From: a bacterium
Lineage (GTDB): Bacteria; Desulfobacterota; Binatia; UBA12015
Length of the DNA stretch: 9,228 bases
Assembly: GCA_018970825.1 (NCBI GenBank)
Contig: JAGWVP010000091.1
Span: 1-9,228, forward strand
Reading direction: 5' to 3'
Of the stretch, positions 7,679 through 9,228 are shown in pieces. The notes beneath the pieces are model-generated. The model did not search any database. It was not told the DNA's origin and saw only the letters and a list, made by a program, of their open reading frames with translations. Position numbers and translations under genes: made by a program. Each line of letters opens with the position of its first letter. Within the stretch, counting starts at the first letter, position 1.

Positions 7679-7693
7679 GGACAACCCTTGTCC
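7679..7693. promoter_or_regulatory. Dyad 1, candidate operator (GGACAA-CCC-TTGTCC)
   Basis: A perfect 6-bp inverted repeat around a 3-nt centre, 155 bp upstream of the protease ATG and about 12 bp upstream of a candidate minus-strand -10 (TACCCT). Its size and symmetry fit a dimeric repressor or activator site. I do not recognise a regulator for it. Confidence 0.5.
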
Positions 7694-7747
7694 CGAGGTC
7701 GTCGCTTCGGGAACTCCGGGCCTCGTGATTCACCGCTCGTCGGCCGG

Positions 7748-7762
7748 GGACAACCCGTGTCC
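7748..7762. promoter_or_regulatory. Dyad 2, candidate operator (GGACAA-CCC-GTGTCC)
   Basis: The same 15-bp element as dyad 1 with one substitution in the right half, centred 69 bp away (about 6.6 helical turns). It lies 109 bp before the preferred TTG start of the fusion gene and 15 bp before the alternative ATG 7778. Two related sites between divergent genes suggest one regulator acting on both; this is inferred from spacing and sequence only. Confidence 0.5.
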
Positions 7763-7856
7763 TCGGCCGTGTGCACGATGGTTCTGTCGGGCGGGATCCG
7801 CCCCCCGGCGGGGACAGGGCCGACCGAGGACGGCCCGGAATCGACGCGGGCGACGC

Positions 7857-7866
7857 GGGAAGGGGG
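7857..7866 (+). promoter_or_regulatory. Ribosome-binding site deciding the TTG start
   Basis: GGGAAGGGGG lies four bases before TTG 7871 and is the only strong purine-rich Shine-Dalgarno near any candidate start of the fusion gene. The in-frame ATG 7778 and the GTGs at 7757 and 7769 have none. This makes TTG 7871 the preferred start. Confidence 0.65.
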
Positions 7867-7870
7867 CAGT

Positions 7871-9228
7871 TTGACGAAGGACGAACGGACGAAGGACACG
7901 GAGACCAGGACGAACCTGCGCCGGGAGCTCGCGGTCGCGACGGCTCTCGCCCGGCATGCGGGAGGGATGCTGCTCGAGGAGTTCCACCGTCCCGGCGGCG
8001 CCCGCGGCGACGGCCATGAGCACGCCGAGATCGACGCCCAGGTCGAGGACTTCCTGCGGGTGGAGCTCGGGCGCGAGTTCCCCGACGACGGCTTCAAGGG
8101 CGAGGAGTCGGTCTCGCACCGCCCCTCGCGCAGCGGCCGGACCTGGGTCGTCGACCCGAACGACGGCACGAAGGACTTCCTGCGCGGCCGTCGCGGGGCG
8201 GCCCTCTCGATCGCGCTCGTCGCGGAAGGTCGCCCGGTGCTGGGCGTCGTGTTCTCGCCCGCGGCGCCCGACGACCGGGGCGACCTGTTCACCTGGGCCG
8301 AAGGCGAGCCGTTCCTCCGCAACGGGACCGTGGTCGAGCGCGGGCCGCTCCCGACCGAGCTCGGGACGGACCACGTCGTCCTCGCGAGCTCCTCGGCCGA
8401 CGAGCGCCCGGAGTGGAACGCGCGCATGGTCGCCCCGGCCCGATTCCTCGCCATGCCGAGCATCGCCTACCGACTGGCGCTGGTCGCGGCCGGCGACGGC
8501 GATGCGACCTTCTCGCTCGTCCACGTCTCCGACTGGGACGTCGCCGGCGGCCATGCGCTGTTGCGCGCGGTGGACGGCGTCGTGCTCGACGAGAGGGGTC
8601 GCGAACTCGAGTACGACCCGGCGGCGGACGCGGCGACCCGCGTGTTCGCGGGCGACCCGAAGGCGGCGGCCGACCTCGCGAGGCAGGTATCGTCGAAGAA
8701 GAAGCAGCGTGGGGCCGGGGCCGACGACAGGTCCCGGGTCGCCGACCCCGCCGGGCGCGAGATCGTCCGGCTCTACCCCCTCCACACTCCGCGCCCGGAG
8801 GACCTCGTCCGCGACGCGGGCGTCCTCTCGCGAGCCCAGGGGGCGCTGCTGGGGCAACTGGTCGGGGACGCGCTGGGGCAGATGGTCGAGTTCCGCAGCG
8901 CAGGGTGGATTCGGTCGAAGTTCCCCGGCGGCGTCCGCGACATGCGCGACGGCGGCACCCACGACACGATCGCCGGACAGCCGACCGACGACTCCGAGAT
9001 GGCGCTCGTGCTCGCCCGATCGATCCTGGGGAACGGGCGATACGACCGCGAGGCCGCGGCGATCGCCTACCGCTGGTGGCGCACCTCGGGCCCCTTCGAC
9101 ATCGGCACCACGACGGACGCCGCACTCGGGGGGGCGCCCAACCCCGAGAGCAAGGCGAACGGCTCGCTCATGCGGGTGAGCCCGCTCGCGATCCTCGGCT
9201 GGAGGCGCGATCGCGACGAACTCGCGCG
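7871..9228 (+). CDS. Inositol-monophosphatase-family / ADP-ribosylglycohydrolase fusion (3' truncated by window)
   Basis: An uninterrupted frame of at least 452 codons runs off the right edge. Residues about 16-262 are an IMPase/CysQ/SuhB-type metal-dependent phosphatase: LAVATALARHAGGMLLEEF at 20-38, metal-ligand GEE at 77-79, WVVDPNDGTKDF at 92-103 (Asp95 and Asp98 of DP-x-DGT), and SDWDVAGGHALL at 220-231, the W-D-x-A-x-G motif. A charged linker (about 271-312, SSKKKQRG) leads to a DraG/ARH-type domain: RAQGALLGQLVGDALG at 321-336, metal-binding QPTDDSEMAL at 370-379, SGPFDIGTTTDAAL at 406-419, and ANGSLMRVSPLAI at 429-441. The second metal-ligand motif of ARH enzymes should lie beyond 9228 and cannot be checked. 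The expected role is phosphate-ester hydrolysis plus removal of ADP-ribose from a protein, nucleic acid or small molecule, in the cytoplasm; the substrate is unknown. No signal peptide is seen. ATG 7778, in frame, would add 31 mostly polar residues. Confidence 0.92.
   Translation, partial: MTKDERTKDTETRTNLRRELAVATALARHAGGMLLEEFHRPGGARGDGHEHAEIDAQVEDFLRVELGREFPDDGFKGEESVSHRPSRSGRTWVVDPNDGTKDFLRGRRGAALSIALVAEGRPVLGVVFSPAAPDDRGDLFTWAEGEPFLRNGTVVERGPLPTELGTDHVVLASSSADERPEWNARMVAPARFLAMPSIAYRLALVAAGDGDATFSLVHVSDWDVAGGHALLRAVDGVVLDERGRELEYDPAADAATRVFAGDPKAAADLARQVSSKKKQRGAGADDRSRVADPAGREIVRLYPLHTPRPEDLVRDAGVLSRAQGALLGQLVGDALGQMVEFRSAGWIRSKFPGGVRDMRDGGTHDTIAGQPTDDSEMALVLARSILGNGRYDREAAAIAYRWWRTSGPFDIGTTTDAALGGAPNPESKANGSLMRVSPLAILGWRRDRDELA

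Larger units (their letters stand above)
7525..7870. other. Divergent intergenic region
   Basis: This 346-bp gap separates the minus-strand protease start (7524) from the preferred plus-strand fusion-gene start (7871). It holds the two GGACAA dyads (7679-7693, 7748-7762), a candidate minus-strand -10-like TACCCT (reverse of 7662-7667), and a near-palindrome CGGGAATTTCCGG near 7607-7619 with a related CGGGAACTCCGG near 7708-7719. No TA dinucleotide occurs between 7700 and 7870, so no AT-rich -10 box is visible for the plus-strand gene. The last 93 bp could be coding if translation starts at ATG 7778. Confidence 0.7.

Noticed and set aside
7607..7719. CGGGAATTTCCGG and CGGGAACTCCGG as a second pair of operators
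   Set aside because: The symmetry is imperfect and the two copies differ in spacing; too weak to list as sites beside the GGACAA dyads.
7873..7897. 10-bp direct repeat GACGAAGGAC, 15 bp apart
   Set aside because: It lies in the first codons of the fusion gene (repeat of Thr-Lys-Asp) and is short enough to be a local codon duplication rather than a regulatory repeat.
7525..8463. Upstream extension of the protease frame to 8463
   Set aside because: It is antisense to the phosphatase/ARH gene, low-complexity, and a Shine-Dalgarno-like GAGGAAG precedes the ATG at 7524.
7730..8962. 410-codon minus-strand frame
   Set aside because: It is the antisense shadow of the fusion gene; the plus frame shows real IMPase and ARH motifs and the minus frame shows none.
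1..9228. A defence island or mobile element
   Set aside because: No integrase, transposase, toxin-antitoxin pair, CRISPR repeats or terminal repeats were found; the helicase and ARH domain alone do not establish one.

Overview
The window is uniformly G+C-rich (about 70% by eye), with strong G/C at third codon positions, GTG and TTG starts, and Arg/Ala/Pro-rich disordered protein tails. This fits a high-GC bacterium such as a Myxococcota/deltaproteobacterial or actinobacterial lineage; the sequence alone does not decide between them. I see no rRNA, tRNA, CRISPR array, insertion sequence or phage structural gene. The layout looks chromosomal.

Left part (1-1766, + strand): the last 52 codons of an unidentified small or truncated gene, then a compact superfamily-1 (UvrD/FBH1-like) DNA helicase of 531 aa carrying the main helicase motifs. 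The helicase converges on the next gene, and both end in the same CTAG tetranucleotide.

Centre (1763-7524, - strand): four co-directional genes that read, in transcription order, as a likely operon. They are a serine dehydrogenase proteinase (SDH/ClpP-fold) homologue with an acidic tail, a 187-aa unknown protein whose TTG start overlaps the protease stop, an MFS transporter, and a 902-aa GH63-type glycoside hydrolase. A strong 8-bp hairpin lies in the 73-bp gap before the hydrolase gene. The protease and the unknown protein are probably translationally coupled, and their oppositely charged tails suggest they could interact. The MFS and GH63 pair suggests uptake or export plus cytoplasmic hydrolysis of an oligosaccharide or glycoside; the substrate is not known.

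Right part (7525-9228): a 346-bp divergent intergenic region holds two copies of a 15-bp dyad (GGACAA-CCC-TTGTCC and a one-mismatch version). It is followed on the + strand by a long open frame running off the window. That frame encodes an inositol-monophosphatase-family phosphatase fused to a DraG-like ADP-ribosylglycohydrolase. This two-domain enzyme and the paired dyads upstream of it are the most interesting content of the window.
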